NCBI GenBank assembly: GCA_016935295.1
Contig: JAFGRF010000006.1
Span: 1-6,587, forward strand
Source of the DNA: Caldifarciminota bacterium
GTDB taxonomy: Bacteria; Hydrothermota; Tepidihabitantia; Tepidihabitantales; Tepidihabitantaceae
Length of the DNA: 6,587 nt
Direction: 5' to 3'
A program made the translations under genes and the position numbers. The notes under the pieces are model-generated. The model was not told where the DNA came from, did no database searches, and saw only the letters and a list, made by a program, of their open reading frames with translations. Below are positions 5,636 to 6,587 of the stretch, one piece after another (within the stretch, counting starts at the first letter, position 1; each line of letters opens with the position of its first letter).

Positions 5636-6587
5636 ATGAACAACGAGCTACAGAAGCGGCTTGGCGAGGTTCTTAGCCGGCATGCTGACGTCAAGGTCAA
5701 CCCGGACCGGAAGACGATGATTGCGGACGCGGTGGAGCGGCGTGAGGCGATGGTCGCGGCCTGCGGCTGCCTGGCGACGTGGACCCCGCCGGAATCCACC
5801 GGCCGCAGTCCGCAGGACACGGTTATCGTGCGCCGCCCCGAGTCCGAGAAGAACGTCGACTGGGATTCACCGAACAACTTGCCGCTGGCCCCGGATACGT
5901 TCGACATGGTCTTCGCCGACGCCTTGGCCGCACTGGGGGCGAAGCCGCGGCTGTACGCCGTTGACCGCGTGCTCGGTGCAGACCCGAGCCACGCGCTGCC
6001 GGTACGGGTGGTGAGTGATCAGGCCCTGACGGCGCTCTTCTCCGACAACATGTTCCGGCCCGTGCCGTCCGACATCGGCAAGTCCCGTTTTGCTTCTCGT
6101 CCCTTCACGCTGGTCGTTTTGCCTTACGACAAGCTCGACCCGGCCAGGTACGAAGGCCGGCTGCGGAAGATGCCGAAGACGGGCAAGACCTCGGACATGG
6201 TCATCGCAATGGACATGGACCGTCACATCGGCGTGGTCTATGGTTCGGCCTACGGCGGCAGCGTCAAGAAGTTGATGTTTACGGTGATGAACTACCTGCT
6301 GCCGCTTGAGGGAATCCTGTCGCTTCACTGCTCGGCTAACGAGGGGAAGAACGGCGACGTTGCCCTGCTGCTCGGGCTCTCCGGCACGGGCAAGACGACT
6401 CTCTCGGCCGACCCGCGACGGGCCTTGCTCGGGGACGACGAGCACTCCTGGGGCGAGGACGGCGTGGCCAACTTTGAGAACGGCTGCTACGCCAAGCTTG
6501 TCAACTTGAGCCCGGTAAAAGAGCCGGATATCTACAAAGCCTGCTTCCACGAGGCGCCATACCTCGAGCACGGGGCGATTGTCGAGA
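5636..6587 (+). CDS. pckA: Phosphoenolpyruvate carboxykinase (ATP), 3'-truncated by window edge
   Basis: PckA catalyses oxaloacetate + ATP = PEP + CO2 + ADP, the first committed step of gluconeogenesis or, in reverse, CO2 fixation in fermenters. The frame is open from ATG 5636 to the right edge (317 codons, about 60% of the usual 520-540). Visible motifs: TGRSPQD with Arg57; Tyr206 and Lys211-Lys212 in YGGSVKK; HCSAN with His231; the P-loop GLSGTGKTTLS (247-257) with Lys253; and kinase-2 GDDEHSW with Asp267-Asp268. These sit one residue before the E. coli equivalents (Tyr207, Lys212/213, His232, Lys254, Asp268/269), so the ligand set seen so far is complete. Deviations are SPQD for SPKD, GSVKK for GEMKK, and EHSW for EHGW. 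It is the ATP type, not the GTP type. It is probably coupled to ppdK. The missing C-terminus holds the other nucleotide contacts, including the Arg333 equivalent. Confidence 0.95.
   Translation, partial: MNNELQKRLGEVLSRHADVKVNPDRKTMIADAVERREAMVAACGCLATWTPPESTGRSPQDTVIVRRPESEKNVDWDSPNNLPLAPDTFDMVFADALAALGAKPRLYAVDRVLGADPSHALPVRVVSDQALTALFSDNMFRPVPSDIGKSRFASRPFTLVVLPYDKLDPARYEGRLRKMPKTGKTSDMVIAMDMDRHIGVVYGSAYGGSVKKLMFTVMNYLLPLEGILSLHCSANEGKNGDVALLLGLSGTGKTTLSADPRRALLGDDEHSWGEDGVANFENGCYAKLVNLSPVKEPDIYKACFHEAPYLEHGAIVE

Noticed and set aside
1..6587. Selenoprotein gene (in-frame UGA plus SECIS) suggested by the presence of selA
   Set aside because: All genes here have intact frames without internal TGA, and none belongs to a usual selenoprotein family.

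Overview
This is a GC-rich (low-to-mid 60s % by eye), densely coding bacterial chromosomal segment with all genes on the + strand. It holds five protein-coding genes: a 5'-truncated selA, a saccharopine/lysine dehydrogenase-family gene, a small DUF2007-type gene, a complete ppdK, and a 3'-truncated pckA. Nothing here fixes the phylum. The mix of selenocysteine synthesis, PPi-dependent pyruvate phosphate dikinase and ATP-type PEP carboxykinase suits a bacterium with anaerobic or flexible central metabolism. A candidate-phylum or environmental-genome origin is a guess. I see no phage, transposase, tRNA, rRNA or CRISPR.

Layout: bases 1-1196 encode most of SelA; its N-terminal domain lies left of the window. 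Inside selA, at 887-947, is a near-perfect 15-bp palindrome with a 30-nt loop. It is read through in frame and appears to add about 20 residues absent from typical SelA proteins. A short gap (1197-1280) carries a good sigma70-type promoter for the dehydrogenase gene (1281-2426). The next gap (2427-2553) carries a stem-loop and a very good sigma70-type promoter whose predicted start site falls almost on the GTG of the DUF2007 gene (2554-2802), suggesting a leaderless or nearly leaderless mRNA. The gap 2803-2893 has a GC dyad, an AT-rich patch with a TTTGAT direct repeat, and the ppdK Shine-Dalgarno in a possible hairpin loop. ppdK (2894-5632) and pckA (5636 to the right edge) are 3 nt apart, with the pckA ribosome-binding site inside ppdK.

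Functionally, ppdK-pckA is a PEP-node operon: PPDK interconverts pyruvate and PEP, and PEPCK interconverts oxaloacetate and PEP. Catalytic residues are intact in everything visible of both enzymes. The upstream genes (selenocysteine synthesis, amino-acid dehydrogenase family, DUF2007) have no evident link to that pathway and seem to be separate transcription units. No stretch over 300 bases lacks a gene. The items most worth following up are the in-frame palindromic element in selA, the altered Gly-Gly-Pro-Gln motif next to the SelA PLP lysine, and the leaderless arrangement of the small gene.
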